A stretch of 64,000 nucleotides of DNA from JAAYDI01 sp052034005 (GTDB lineage: Bacteria; Planctomycetota; Planctomycetia; Pirellulales; Pirellulaceae), in assembly GCA_052034005.1 (NCBI GenBank), contig JBPOJB010000032.1:62001-126000 (forward strand). Direction: 5' to 3'. The notes under the pieces are model-generated. The model did not search any database. It was not told the DNA's origin and was given only the letters and a program-made list of their open reading frames with translations. The position numbers and the translations under genes are program-made. Below are positions 8,209 to 17,301 of the stretch, piece after piece (position 1 is the stretch's first letter; every line of letters starts with the position of its first letter).

Positions 8209-10407
8209 ATGAGTCAGGGTGAGCGGGAATCTTCTTGGGATCGGCATGATGCGACGTTCGGTCCGGTCGGTGCGGAGTCCCTCTACGACAAGTGCGTATC
8301 TCTTGCGCATAACCTATGGTGGACGTGGCATCCGGACGTCATCAATTTGTTCCGCGACCTGGATCCGATCCGGTGGCGGCAGCTGGACCACAATCCGATC
8401 GCGTTACTGCGTGAGTTCACGCCGGAGCGGTTGATTTCGCGGGCCGCCGAGATGGTCCTGTTCAGCCGGATCAATCACGCGTATCGGCGGTTGAAGGAGT
8501 ACATGTCGACGGTACCCACCTGGTCGATCACGCACAGCGGCGTGTTGGGCGCGCGCCCGGTCGCCTATTTCTCGGCCGAGTTCGGCATTCACGAGTCGAT
8601 CCCGATCTATTCGGGCGGCTTGGGGGTGTTGTCGGGCGACCACATCAAGAGCGCGAGCGGGCTCGGTGTTCCCTTGGTGGCGATCGGGTTGTTTTACGAC
8701 CAGGGGTATTTCAAGCAGCACCTGGACATGTCGGGTTACCAGAACGAGGAGTATCTCGACACGAAGGTGAGCAACTTGCCGATGAGTCCGGCCCTGTCGC
8801 CGGATGGCAGTCCGATCACGGTGAGCATCCAGACGCGGTCGGACACGCTGTTGGCCAAGGTCTGGCTGATGCAGGTGGGGCGGGTCAAGCTCTACCTCTT
8901 GGACTGCGACGTGGCGGGCAACAGTCCGCAGGATCGCGAACTGACGTCGCAGTTGTATGGAGGCGACGAGCGCACGCGGATTCGCCAGGAGTTGGTGTTG
9001 GGGGTGGGCGGCATCCGCGCCCTGTCCGCGCTGGGCATCACCCCGGGCGTGTACCATTTGAACGAGGGGCACAGCGCGTTTGCGACGTTGGAGGTCATCC
9101 GGCAGCGGATGGCGCAGGACGGGATCCCGTTTGACGACGCGTTGCGCGAGACGGCTCAGCATACGGTGTTCACGACCCACACGCCGGTGCCCGCGGGGCA
9201 CGACCGGTTCCACAGCGGGTTGATTGAGGAGCATCTCGGTCCCTTGCGGGACGAGCTGCAGATCTCGCATGAGCAGTTGATGGGGCTGGGCCGCGTCGAG
9301 CCGCAGAACGGGTCGGAGGCGTTCTGCATGACGGTCCTGGCGTTGAAGCTGTCGCGTCGCGCCAACGCGGTCAGCGCGTTGCACGGCCAGGTCTCGCGCC
9401 GCATGTGGGCGCACTTGTGGCCGTGGCGCGTGGAGGAGGAGATCCCGATCGGCCACATCACCAACGGCGTGCACACGCCGAGTTGGATCGCCGGGCAGAT
9501 GATGCAGTTGTACGATCGGCACTTCCCGGCGGGCTGGGCCGAGCGGATGGGGGAAGCGGAAGTCTGGCAGTACGTGGACGAGATTGATCCGGGCGAGTTG
9601 TGGGAGACGCACAACACGCTCAAGAGCCTGCTGCTCGCCTTCGTGCGCCGGCGGGTGAGTCGGCAATGCCGCCGGCGCGGCGAGAGCGACGAGGCGGTGG
9701 AAGCGGCGCGCAACGTACTGGACCAGACCGTGCTGACGCTCGGCTTCGCCCGGCGGTTCGCCACCTACAAGCGGGCGGACCTCATCTTCCGCGACCCCGA
9801 CCGGCTGGCCAGGATCGTGAACCATCCGGAGCGGCCCGTGCAGTTGGTATACGCCGGCAAGGCCCATCCCAAGGACGAGCCGGGCAAGCAGCTCATCAAA
9901 CGCGTGGCCAACCTGCAGCACGACCCGCGGTTCAAAGGCCGGCTGGTGTTCGTGGAAGACTACGACATCAACGTCTGCCGGCACCTCGTCCAGGGTGTCG
10001 ACGTGTGGGTGAACACCCCGCGGCGGCCGCTGGAAGCGTCCGGCACCAGCGGCCAGAAGGTCGTGCTCAACGGCGGCTTGAACCTGTCGATCCTCGACGG
10101 GTGGTGGGCGGAAGCTTACGACGGGCGCAACGGGTTCGCGATCGGCAGCGGCACGAGCCACCTGTCGGACGAGATCACCGACGCGCGCGACGCCGAGTCG
10201 TTGTACGCGACGCTCGAGCAGCAGCTGATTCCCACCTTCTACGATCGCGACGTGGACGGCCTGCCGCGGAAATGGGTCCAGATGATGGTCAATTCGATCA
10301 TGTCGCTGGCCTGGCGGTTCAGCGCGCACCGCATGGTCATGGACTACACGCTCAATGCCTACGTGCCCAGCGCGGGCGGGTTGAGTTGTGACATGGCGAT
10401 CAAGTGA
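8209..10407 (+). CDS. glgP: Alpha-glucan (glycogen) phosphorylase
   Basis: The 732-residue protein is a GT35 phosphorylase of the shorter bacterial/archaeal type, with the N-terminal DUF3417-like region (AHNLWWTWHPDVINLF). It releases glucose-1-phosphate from alpha-1,4-glucans. Signatures are AYFSAEFGIHESIPIYSGGLG, YHLNEGHSAF, TTHTPVPAGHDRF and EASGTSGQK...LDGWW, where the Lys near residue 618 should bind pyridoxal phosphate. The ATG at 8209 follows GTAAGGGA. The much longer in-frame opening upstream is rejected because those residues resemble nothing in the family and lie antisense to cysC. The TGA abuts the stop of the next, convergent gene with no spacer. Confidence 0.93.
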   Translation: MSQGERESSWDRHDATFGPVGAESLYDKCVSLAHNLWWTWHPDVINLFRDLDPIRWRQLDHNPIALLREFTPERLISRAAEMVLFSRINHAYRRLKEYMSTVPTWSITHSGVLGARPVAYFSAEFGIHESIPIYSGGLGVLSGDHIKSASGLGVPLVAIGLFYDQGYFKQHLDMSGYQNEEYLDTKVSNLPMSPALSPDGSPITVSIQTRSDTLLAKVWLMQVGRVKLYLLDCDVAGNSPQDRELTSQLYGGDERTRIRQELVLGVGGIRALSALGITPGVYHLNEGHSAFATLEVIRQRMAQDGIPFDDALRETAQHTVFTTHTPVPAGHDRFHSGLIEEHLGPLRDELQISHEQLMGLGRVEPQNGSEAFCMTVLALKLSRRANAVSALHGQVSRRMWAHLWPWRVEEEIPIGHITNGVHTPSWIAGQMMQLYDRHFPAGWAERMGEAEVWQYVDEIDPGELWETHNTLKSLLLAFVRRRVSRQCRRRGESDEAVEAARNVLDQTVLTLGFARRFATYKRADLIFRDPDRLARIVNHPERPVQLVYAGKAHPKDEPGKQLIKRVANLQHDPRFKGRLVFVEDYDINVCRHLVQGVDVWVNTPRRPLEASGTSGQKVVLNGGLNLSILDGWWAEAYDGRNGFAIGSGTSHLSDEITDARDAESLYATLEQQLIPTFYDRDVDGLPRKWVQMMVNSIMSLAWRFSAHRMVMDYTLNAYVPSAGGLSCDMAIK

Positions 10408-11349
10408 TCAGGGTTCCCACCGCCCGTGACGGTAGCAGGCCTGCCGCGGGTCGAATTCGGTGAGCGTCTCGAGCGTCAAGCTGGGCGCGGGCGCGACGTC
10501 GCCCAGCTGCCAGAGGCGCGACCAGGGCAGGCGCGCCGCGCGCCGCGCGTCCGCCCCGTCCTCCGCGTCCTCCGGGCCGGCCGCCCACTGGATCTCCAGC
10601 CGCACGATCCGCTCGAGCAGCGACCGCGAGATCGAGTGGGAGTCGTCATCGCCGCCGCATGCCTGCTCGAACTCGTCGTACGTAATCGAGTCGCCCAGCA
10701 GTGGCAGGCGTTCCCGCAACTTGTATCGGCGCGCCAGCGCCAACGCGCGGTGCGGATGGCCTTGACGCAACGCCCGCAACGGCTCGAGCCACGCCTGGGC
10801 CTGCTCGGGGTCCACCCCGGACGACCTGCCGGACTCGGCCACGCCGCGCTGGAGGATCGCCACATCGTGGGCCGGGTCAAGCAGGTAGGCCATGGCCCGG
10901 AAGCGGCGCTCCTCCGCCTCGCTCCGCGCCAAAGGGATCATGCCCAGCACGCACGAGCGTCCCAGCCGCGCGGGGTCCAGGTGCGCGGCGATCTGGTACA
11001 GGCGGAGCGCCGTCACGTGCGCGTCCGGATCCTCGCGCATGGCCGACAGGTCGTCCGCATACGCCCGGTAGGCGGCCGGATGGTCCGGCCGCAGCGCCGC
11101 CAACTGAGCCTCCGACACGAAGCGGCTCAGCTCCCGGATCTCGGACCGCCAGACGGCCCGCTCGACCGTGGTCCCGTCCGGCCGGACTTCGGCCACGATC
11201 ACCGCGCTGTCGCTCTCGCGAACCAGATACCCGCGGATCGGCTCGTCGCGGTCTTTCAGGTGGATGATCACCGCCCACGTCGGCGACGTGCCCAACCACA
11301 GCGCCAACCCCAGCACCAGCACCCCACCGAGCAAGCGATCGCTGCGCAT
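10408..11349 (-). CDS. Secreted unknown protein, second gene of a two-gene operon
   Basis: The 313-residue protein has a signal peptide (MRSDRLLGG, a hydrophobic run, cleavage near PTWA). A short beta-rich part follows (IIHLKDRDEPIRGYLV), then a long helical region with repeat-like organisation (ALRLYQIAAHLDPARLG), reminiscent of TPR helices. I do not recognise a family. It starts 12 bases after the stop of the large upstream gene, so the two are very likely cotranscribed. Its stop directly abuts the glgP stop, so the two convergent transcripts must read into each other unless terminated within coding sequence. Confidence 0.62.
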   Translation of the reverse strand: MRSDRLLGGVLVLGLALWLGTSPTWAVIIHLKDRDEPIRGYLVRESDSAVIVAEVRPDGTTVERAVWRSEIRELSRFVSEAQLAALRPDHPAAYRAYADDLSAMREDPDAHVTALRLYQIAAHLDPARLGRSCVLGMIPLARSEAEERRFRAMAYLLDPAHDVAILQRGVAESGRSSGVDPEQAQAWLEPLRALRQGHPHRALALARRYKLRERLPLLGDSITYDEFEQACGGDDDSHSISRSLLERIVRLEIQWAAGPEDAEDGADARRAARLPWSRLWQLGDVAPAPSLTLETLTEFDPRQACYRHGRWEP

Positions 11350-11361
11350 CCGGCCGGCTCC

Positions 11362-14300
11362 TTATACGTCCTTCCCGTCCGATGTGGCCGGCTCCGCCTG
11401 CGGATGGTAGAGCAGCCAGAGTCTGAGCAACCCCGCTTCCAGATCGCACAGCTGGTCCAGGACCCGATCGCGCGCGGCCTGATCGGAGAGCGTCTGGGCG
11501 ACGATTTGGTCGGCCGCGGCAGCCCGGCCTGGGACGCGCTGTGCCACGTCGATGCCGAGCAGTTGCAGCCAGATCCGCTGCAGCAGGACCGTGTACTGGA
11601 GGTCGTTGTCGGCCACGTAATCCGCCGCTGCAAGTTGGCGCGGCCACCCGTCGAGCAGTTCCCGCTGCGCAGCGCTGAGCGCCGACAAGTCCGACCGCTG
11701 CAACTGCCCGGCCCGGTGGGCGATCAGGGCCCGCAGGATCTCCGACAAGTAGAGCGCCGACGCACAGCGCGCGGCGGGAACGCCCAGCAGCCGGGCCTGG
11801 ATACGGTATAGATCGCCCAGACGCTGGCTGCCGTGGTCGAGCGCGCGCTGCTGCTCATCACCCGCCTGATCGGCCTCCGCCAGCCGCATCCAGACGGTCT
11901 CGAGCAGGCGCCGGACGACGCGCTGACGATCCTCCAGCGTGCGCAGGTTCACCTCCCGGCCCAGCACGTGCGCGAGCACTTCCTGCTGGTGGGCCGTGCC
12001 ATCCGCCGACGCCGCCAGCTGGTCGCCCAACCCCAACCGCACGGCGTTCCAGCGCGAGAGCCTGGCCACCTGGGGCAAGAGCTGCTGATGTTCCTCCTGG
12101 CCCTTCGGCCGCATCAAGTACAGGGCCAACTTCCGGCCGGAGCCGGGGTCGATCTCGGCAAGTGTGTCGGCGGCGTTGGCCACCAGCCGCAGCAAGGTCA
12201 GGCGCTGGGTGACCTCGCCGGCGTCGATCAGGTCATCGATGTGTTGCCGGATCACCACGGCCTCAGGCAGCGGGTAGGCCCGGACAAACGGCCCGGACGG
12301 AACCTCCGGAGGCGCGTCGCCGTCGGTAGCACCGGACCAGACCTCCTGCGCCTCGAGTTCCCGGAAGATGGCGGCCGCTTGTTCGCCCTGGGTCAGCACG
12401 CAGGCGAGCGTGGCACAGAGGGTGCAGTCGAGCGTCTGCTGGAGGCAGCGGTCCGGCTGGTCGCGCGCCGCGCCCACGTCACGCAATGCGGCATCCGCCC
12501 GGCCGGAGAGTCGATCCCAACGCAGCTCGTGCGTGTCCTCGGTGGTCGCCGCGAGAGCTGTCCGAATCGCCTCGATCAGCTCAGCCTCGGTCATGTGGTC
12601 GGACGCGATCCCGAGCCGCTGCGCGAAGGACTCAGCCAACGCCTGCCGCAGTTGCGGAGAGGAGGCCTGCTGGACGAGCTCCCACAGCGTCTGCACGACC
12701 GACATGTCCGAGCTGTGGACTGTCCGCCGCAGCAGGGCGTGGTAGTCATCCCAGCGTGATCCGGCTGCAGGCAGGACCGCGACCAGCAGGTCGGCGTCGA
12801 AGCGATCGAGGGTGGATTGCTCCACGCGGCCAGCTGTCTCCGCGGCCACGGCCTGATACAGTTGCCAGGCTCGGGCCGCGTCCTTGTCGGCGATCTCGGG
12901 CAGCGCGGCATAACACCGGCGTGCCAGCGCCACCACGCACAGGTTTTCCAGTTGCGTGGCCCCCAGCGCCCGGTCCAGCGTCTCGTGAGTGACCGATTCG
13001 AGCAGCGCGCCCAGGTATGCGCCGCGCTGGGCATCCAGTTCGGGCGTCTTCCAGATCCGCGCGGCCGTGCGACAGCCCCGGAACGCGGCCCGGAGCTGGG
13101 CGCCCTCGTGGGGCAATTCGGTCGCCAGCGCCCCGGCCGGCGAGAGCAACTGCTGCGGTATCTGCCGGGCCGCTGCGTCCGACGGGTCGGCGGCGTACCA
13201 CCGGCCGAGCAGTGCTGGGATCTCCGCCGCCTCGCGCGATTGGTCGCTCCATTGCAGGCACTGCGCGATCACCAGGCCGTACGCCTCGGCGCGTTCCCGG
13301 TCAGCGCCGGCCCGGGCCTGCGCCAATGCCGCCGCCAGCTCGGGATGCGACGCGGCCGACCGGGCGACCGCTCCGTCCAGATCCGCGTCCCACCAGGTTG
13401 CCCGGCGGCCGTCGGCCGCCGGGGCTCCGCCGCCCGACACGGGCGTCTCAGCCAAGTCGGGCTGGGCGGATCCGCCGGCCAGGTACAGTCCCAGCGCCGT
13501 GATCACGATGCCAGCCAGGGCCGCGCCGGCCAAGATGATGGTCCGGCGGCGGCGCACTTGTTGCTGCCGGCGCGTGACCAGCTGGTGGAGCTGCTCGAGG
13601 CGGCCGCGCAAGATCGCCTCCACATCCATCGGGTCGAGGCCCCAGCGGGTCCCCTCCGCGTAGATCTCCGTGCGCGCGACGTGGTCGATCGTCGGATCGC
13701 GTGCGATCCGCTGTGCGACCAACGCCGTGACACGCTCGATGGCCTGTTCCTCCGACGTGAAGCGCGATCCCATCTCGCTGGCCACTTCGTTGATCGTCGG
13801 TTGGATCCACTGCGGAGCGACGCCGTGGAAGAGCGAACCGGCTTCCATCAAGCGGCGATGCGTCTTGAAGGTCACGATGCCGTCGGGCAGTTGCGCCAGC
13901 GTCCGGCGCAAATAGCTGCGGAACGCCTCCCGCCGCTCGACCTGCCGCGGGTCGTCCGTTTCCGGCGGGGGCCAGTCGTGGTCGTCCGCGGACATCTGCG
14001 AGACGCTGCCCACCGTCGAGTGGCAGGACGCGCCCTCCAGGTCGCGTTCCAGCCGGATGTTGTGCTGAATGGCCAGTTCCCGCACGACATCCAGCGCCCG
14101 GATGTCGGCCAGGTGATAGCGATGGGTGCCGACACCGATCAACCCCTGCTCGTCATCCATGGCCAGGATGGCCGACGGGTATCCCGCCAGTTTCTGCGTG
14201 ACCCAGCGCCGGAACTGTGCGAGGGCTTCGGGGCCGGCCGCGGCCGGTCGCGCGAGGGCGCTGTCCGCCGCCCGGCCTGCGCGCGCGGGCCGGGCGTGGG

Positions 14301-14556
14301 GCCGGTCATCCGGCAGGTCGAGCCGATCCCACGGCGCGCTGGTAATGACGCCGCGGAGCTCGAGGAACCGCAATTCACACGCCAACTGCTCGCGCGTCAG
14401 TCCAACTTCGTCGGCCAGCGCCAGGACTGAATCGAATCGCGCGTCGTCCAAGGTCCGAGATTCCAGGATCACGGATGCGGCGCGTTCCAGGAACCTGCGC
14501 ACCACGCGCTCGTCCGGCACCTCGCGGCTTGTCTCGGCCGGGCGTCCGGCGTCCAT
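11362..14556 (-). CDS. Large single-pass membrane protein of unknown function
   Basis: The 1064-residue protein starts at MDAGRPAETSREV, where GAGGTG gives a good ribosome site. The in-frame opening back to 14718 lacks one. Residues 1-335 look cytoplasmic and include a region with E/R-rich helices (VVRRFLERAASVILESRTL). A single hydrophobic segment lies at about 337-362. The remaining 700 residues are Ala/Leu/Gln-rich helices with no catalytic motif I recognise, perhaps a TPR-like or alpha-solenoid fold. The polarity suggests a cytoplasmic regulatory head and a large external domain. Its partner gene at 10408-11349 is secreted, so the two may form an envelope complex (inference). Confidence 0.62.
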   Translation of the reverse strand: MDAGRPAETSREVPDERVVRRFLERAASVILESRTLDDARFDSVLALADEVGLTREQLACELRFLELRGVITSAPWDRLDLPDDRPHARPARAGRAADSALARPAAAGPEALAQFRRWVTQKLAGYPSAILAMDDEQGLIGVGTHRYHLADIRALDVVRELAIQHNIRLERDLEGASCHSTVGSVSQMSADDHDWPPPETDDPRQVERREAFRSYLRRTLAQLPDGIVTFKTHRRLMEAGSLFHGVAPQWIQPTINEVASEMGSRFTSEEQAIERVTALVAQRIARDPTIDHVARTEIYAEGTRWGLDPMDVEAILRGRLEQLHQLVTRRQQQVRRRRTIILAGAALAGIVITALGLYLAGGSAQPDLAETPVSGGGAPAADGRRATWWDADLDGAVARSAASHPELAAALAQARAGADRERAEAYGLVIAQCLQWSDQSREAAEIPALLGRWYAADPSDAAARQIPQQLLSPAGALATELPHEGAQLRAAFRGCRTAARIWKTPELDAQRGAYLGALLESVTHETLDRALGATQLENLCVVALARRCYAALPEIADKDAARAWQLYQAVAAETAGRVEQSTLDRFDADLLVAVLPAAGSRWDDYHALLRRTVHSSDMSVVQTLWELVQQASSPQLRQALAESFAQRLGIASDHMTEAELIEAIRTALAATTEDTHELRWDRLSGRADAALRDVGAARDQPDRCLQQTLDCTLCATLACVLTQGEQAAAIFRELEAQEVWSGATDGDAPPEVPSGPFVRAYPLPEAVVIRQHIDDLIDAGEVTQRLTLLRLVANAADTLAEIDPGSGRKLALYLMRPKGQEEHQQLLPQVARLSRWNAVRLGLGDQLAASADGTAHQQEVLAHVLGREVNLRTLEDRQRVVRRLLETVWMRLAEADQAGDEQQRALDHGSQRLGDLYRIQARLLGVPAARCASALYLSEILRALIAHRAGQLQRSDLSALSAAQRELLDGWPRQLAAADYVADNDLQYTVLLQRIWLQLLGIDVAQRVPGRAAAADQIVAQTLSDQAARDRVLDQLCDLEAGLLRLWLLYHPQAEPATSDGKDV

Positions 14557-14622
14557 GGGGCACCTCGCGGGGCGCATGATGACTGCGGATCGAGGCCACC
14601 GACGCCCCGGGAACGTCCCGGA

Positions 14623-14639
14623 GCTACCTATAATGTAGC
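14623..14639. promoter_or_regulatory. TATAAT box framed by an inverted repeat
   Basis: In the 167-base divergent gap the sequence reads GCTAC-C-TATAAT-GTAGC. The perfect -10 hexamer is thus flanked by 5-base inverted arms. It lies about 90 bases before the zinc peptidase gene (plus strand). No convincing -35 box is 17 bases upstream, so an activator or the repeat itself may matter. Confidence 0.35.
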
Positions 14640-14723
14640 GGTCTCGCACGGCAAACGCACGGCGCGAGTTATGCTCTGCGCGCCGGCGCGCGCGGATCGG
14701 CAAGCGAGTCGAGGTCATTCCCG

Positions 14724-15401
14724 ATGGAAGTGCTTGAGAGACTACTGCCCTGGGTCATCGTGCCGGCGCTGGGCACGGCCCTGTTCTGCCAGGTGTGGGT
14801 GCAGATCGTCTACTCCCGCGCGACGACGCTTCCGGCCCGGATGAGCGGCTACGCGGTGGCCCGTCAGGTGCTCGACGGCTCCGGGCTCTACGACGTGGAG
14901 GTCGTCCAGGTGCCTGGCCGCTCGAGCGACCATTACGACGTGCGGCGGCAGGTGCTGCAGTTGAGCCCGGACGTTTACCACGGGCGCCATCTGGCGGCGA
15001 CCGGGATCGCGGCGCACGAGGCGAGCCATGCGATCCAGGCGGCGTCGGGCTTCCGGCTGTTGCTGGCGATCCGTGATGCGGCGGTGCCGGCGGCCAGTTA
15101 CGGCAGCGGCGCGGCGATCCTGCTGACCATCATCGGACTGATCGCCCGGTTCCCACCTTTCCTGTCGCTGGGCATCCTGCTCTTCGGCGGCAGTGTGGCG
15201 TTGCAGCTGGTCAATCTGCCGTTGGAATGGAGCGCCAGCGCCTGTGCGGGCCGCCAGCTCATGCAGTTGAACCTCGTCGCCCAACCGGACCTGCCGCGCC
15301 TCCGCCGCGTCCTGTTCGCCGCTGCCTTGACCTACGTCGGCGCCACCCTGCAGTCGATCCTCACCCTGATCCAGTCGGTTGCCCACGCGCTGCGAAAATA
15401 G
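14724..15401 (+). CDS. Membrane zinc metallopeptidase, YugP type
   Basis: The 225-residue protein matches the YugP-like neutral zinc metallopeptidases. It has an N-terminal membrane segment, then the block around LPARMSGYAVARQVLDGSGL, then the zinc motif HEASH inside AAHEASHAIQ near residues 97-101. Three more hydrophobic stretches follow, ending in a C-terminal helix. Length is typical of the family. Substrates are not established for most members. The gene is divergent from the large unknown gene at 11362-14556 and followed by a convergent GH43 gene, so it is probably transcribed alone. Confidence 0.85.
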   Translation: MEVLERLLPWVIVPALGTALFCQVWVQIVYSRATTLPARMSGYAVARQVLDGSGLYDVEVVQVPGRSSDHYDVRRQVLQLSPDVYHGRHLAATGIAAHEASHAIQAASGFRLLLAIRDAAVPAASYGSGAAILLTIIGLIARFPPFLSLGILLFGGSVALQLVNLPLEWSASACAGRQLMQLNLVAQPDLPRLRRVLFAAALTYVGATLQSILTLIQSVAHALRK

Positions 15402-15487
15402 AGCGTCGGTTGCGGGTCGTCGGTTGACGGTGCCGGCTTCCGGCCCGTCCGGGGCAAGCGCCGTTCCGGTCGTTCGCCCTTGAGAGC

Positions 15488-16531
15488 CTATTGCCCGCCG
15501 GCCACCGCTGGGACGGGTGTGATCAGCGGCTCGCCCACACGCGGCCAGCTGTCTTCGTCCCAGGTCAGTGGGCGGATGGCCAGGCCCGGTCGGCCGTTGC
15601 GATGGCCGTCGTAGAAGTGATAGCTCAGCAGGCAGCGGGTCTCATCTTCGAACACGCCGGCATGTCCTGGACCGATGAATCGGCCGTCGGACTCCAAGAC
15701 CGGGGATCCGCCCCCTTGGCGCAGGTCGACCGCATCCTTGTCGAGATACGGTCCGGTGATCTCGCGGCTGCGACCGACGCGAATGCTGTACGTGCTGCGC
15801 ACGCCGCGGCAGCACCAACCCCAATTGACGAACAAGTAATAGTAGTCGCCGTGCCGGTGGATGGCGGCCGCTTCGATCTGCTCTTTGTAGGCCAGCGCAT
15901 GGAGCGGCGCATGGGGCGCCAAGCGGAGTCCGGTCCGCGGATCCAACTGGACAAGCTTGATGCCGCTCCAGAACGAGCCGAAGGCCATCCACAGCGAGCC
16001 GTCCGATCCGTGGACGACGCAGGGATCGATGGCGTTATAGTCGTCGCTCGGCCCGGAGCGAATCACGATCCCGTGGTCCGTCCATTGGAACCGGGCGTCG
16101 GCCGGATCGAGGACCGGCGAGGACGCCAGGGCTATGGCCGAGGTGTTCTTGCCGAACGTGGAGACCGAGTAATAGACCAGATAGCGGTCGTCGTGATAGA
16201 TCACCTCGGGCGCCCAGAAGTGGCCGCGATTGCCCGGCACGGCCTGGCCGACCCAGTCGGGCGTCCTGGTGAAGATGGGCGGGCCGGCCGTCCAGTGGAC
16301 CAGATCGCTCGAACGTGCCGAGAGCACTCCGACCCCGGTGGAGAACAACCAATATTCATCCCGGCACTTGACGATGGTGGAAGGGTCATGCGCTGGCCAA
16401 GGGCGGCCGCCCGGGATGGAGGAATCGTCCTTTCTTGGGGCAGCGTCTTGTGCGGCGACGGCGGCGCCGCCGACACACCCGCCGATAATCGCCAGTGCCA
16501 GGACGCCGACTGGGATGCGCGGCATGATCAT
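15488..16531 (-). CDS. GH43 arabinanase-like glycosidase, predicted lipoprotein
   Basis: The 347-residue protein is a five-bladed beta-propeller glycosidase of family GH43, most like endo-1,5-alpha-L-arabinanases. Expected catalytic residues are the Asp of AHDPS (residue 49), the Asp of NAIDPCVV, and the Glu of EQIEAAAI. The WGWCCRGVRSTYSIRVGRS block is typical of arabinanases. The N-terminus is a hydrophobic stretch ending in IGGC, a plausible lipobox, so the enzyme may be lipid-anchored; otherwise it is secreted. It would attack plant or algal arabinan-containing polysaccharides. It stands alone between convergent and divergent neighbours. Confidence 0.87.
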   Translation of the reverse strand: MIMPRIPVGVLALAIIGGCVGGAAVAAQDAAPRKDDSSIPGGRPWPAHDPSTIVKCRDEYWLFSTGVGVLSARSSDLVHWTAGPPIFTRTPDWVGQAVPGNRGHFWAPEVIYHDDRYLVYYSVSTFGKNTSAIALASSPVLDPADARFQWTDHGIVIRSGPSDDYNAIDPCVVHGSDGSLWMAFGSFWSGIKLVQLDPRTGLRLAPHAPLHALAYKEQIEAAAIHRHGDYYYLFVNWGWCCRGVRSTYSIRVGRSREITGPYLDKDAVDLRQGGGSPVLESDGRFIGPGHAGVFEDETRCLLSYHFYDGHRNGRPGLAIRPLTWDEDSWPRVGEPLITPVPAVAGGQ

Positions 16532-16627
16532 CCTCCCGGGCCATCATCTGTCCTCTGCAGGGCAATCTACTTCCTGCCGCCGACCGGTGCCACCGGTGTG
16601 CACCCGCAGGGGACCGGACGGTTCGTG

Positions 16628-16656
16628 TTGCAGCAATTCCGCGCCGGCCCTACAAT
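16628..16656 (+). promoter_or_regulatory. Candidate promoter for the 16708-19284 genes
   Basis: TTGCAG (16628-16633) and TACAAT (16651-16656) are separated by 17 bases, placing the start near 16663 and leaving a leader of about 45 nt that includes an AGGAG-like ribosome site before the ATG at 16708. Confidence 0.45.
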
Positions 16657-16707
16657 GCGTTTTGACGGTGGTGGCGGGGGCGGCTCAGCTTTCAGGAGTG
16701 GTAGGCC

Positions 16708-17289
16708 ATGAGAAAGTGGTTGAAGGTGCGTTCGTGCGGCGCCGGGATGATCGGGTTCGGGCTCGGATTGCTGCTCGGCATCGGCATGCTGATCGGTTCG
16801 TGGGCGACATTCCGCTGGCAGAGCGCTCCGCAGTTCACGTTTCCGGAGACCGCCTTGCGCGCCACGGCGACCGACAGTGGCGAGACATTTGCGATTGCCA
16901 CGGGACCGGTGGCAGACGGGATTGAGGGCATCTTCTTCCTGGACTTCTTGACGGGCGACATTCAGTGTTGGGTGATCCACCCTCGGACCGGCATGACAGG
17001 CGGCTACTTCGTCGAGAACGTCGTGGACGACCTGGGGATCGAGGCGGGCGGTGCGGGCCGGAAGGTGCCGCATTACTTGATGGTGACCGGTCAGGCGCCC
17101 ATGCAGCGTGGCACGAGCATGTTGAAGCCGTGTGACAGCCTGGTCTATGTGGCGGATGCGGCGACGGGGAATTTCGTCGTCTACGCGTTGCCGTGGAACC
17201 GGCAGGCGACGGCCGTGAACCAGCCTCAGCAGGCTCGGATGCACGTGGTGTTCAGGGGTTCGGCGCGGAGTCCGGACATTCGCAGCTAG
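16708..17289 (+). CDS. Unknown membrane-anchored protein
   Basis: This 193-residue protein has a basic N-terminus and one glycine-rich membrane segment (about residues 13-31, IGFGLGLLLGIGMLIGSW), followed by an external domain with alternating beta-strand-like stretches (FAIATGPVADGIEGIFFLDF, GDIQCWVIHPRTG). The repeated hydrophobic strands and the VADAATGNFVVYALPW segment suggest a small beta-propeller-like or sandwich fold. No catalytic motif is visible and I do not recognise a family. It sits 12 bases before the helicase gene on the same strand, so the two probably share a transcript. Confidence 0.65.
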   Translation: MRKWLKVRSCGAGMIGFGLGLLLGIGMLIGSWATFRWQSAPQFTFPETALRATATDSGETFAIATGPVADGIEGIFFLDFLTGDIQCWVIHPRTGMTGGYFVENVVDDLGIEAGGAGRKVPHYLMVTGQAPMQRGTSMLKPCDSLVYVADAATGNFVVYALPWNRQATAVNQPQQARMHVVFRGSARSPDIRS

Positions 17290-17301
17290 ACGGCCCCAGT
17301 A

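Noticed and set aside
8404..10329. Long minus-strand open frame of 641 codons
   Set aside because: It is antisense to glgP, and its His/Arg/Pro-rich product is typical of antisense reading of GC-rich genes.
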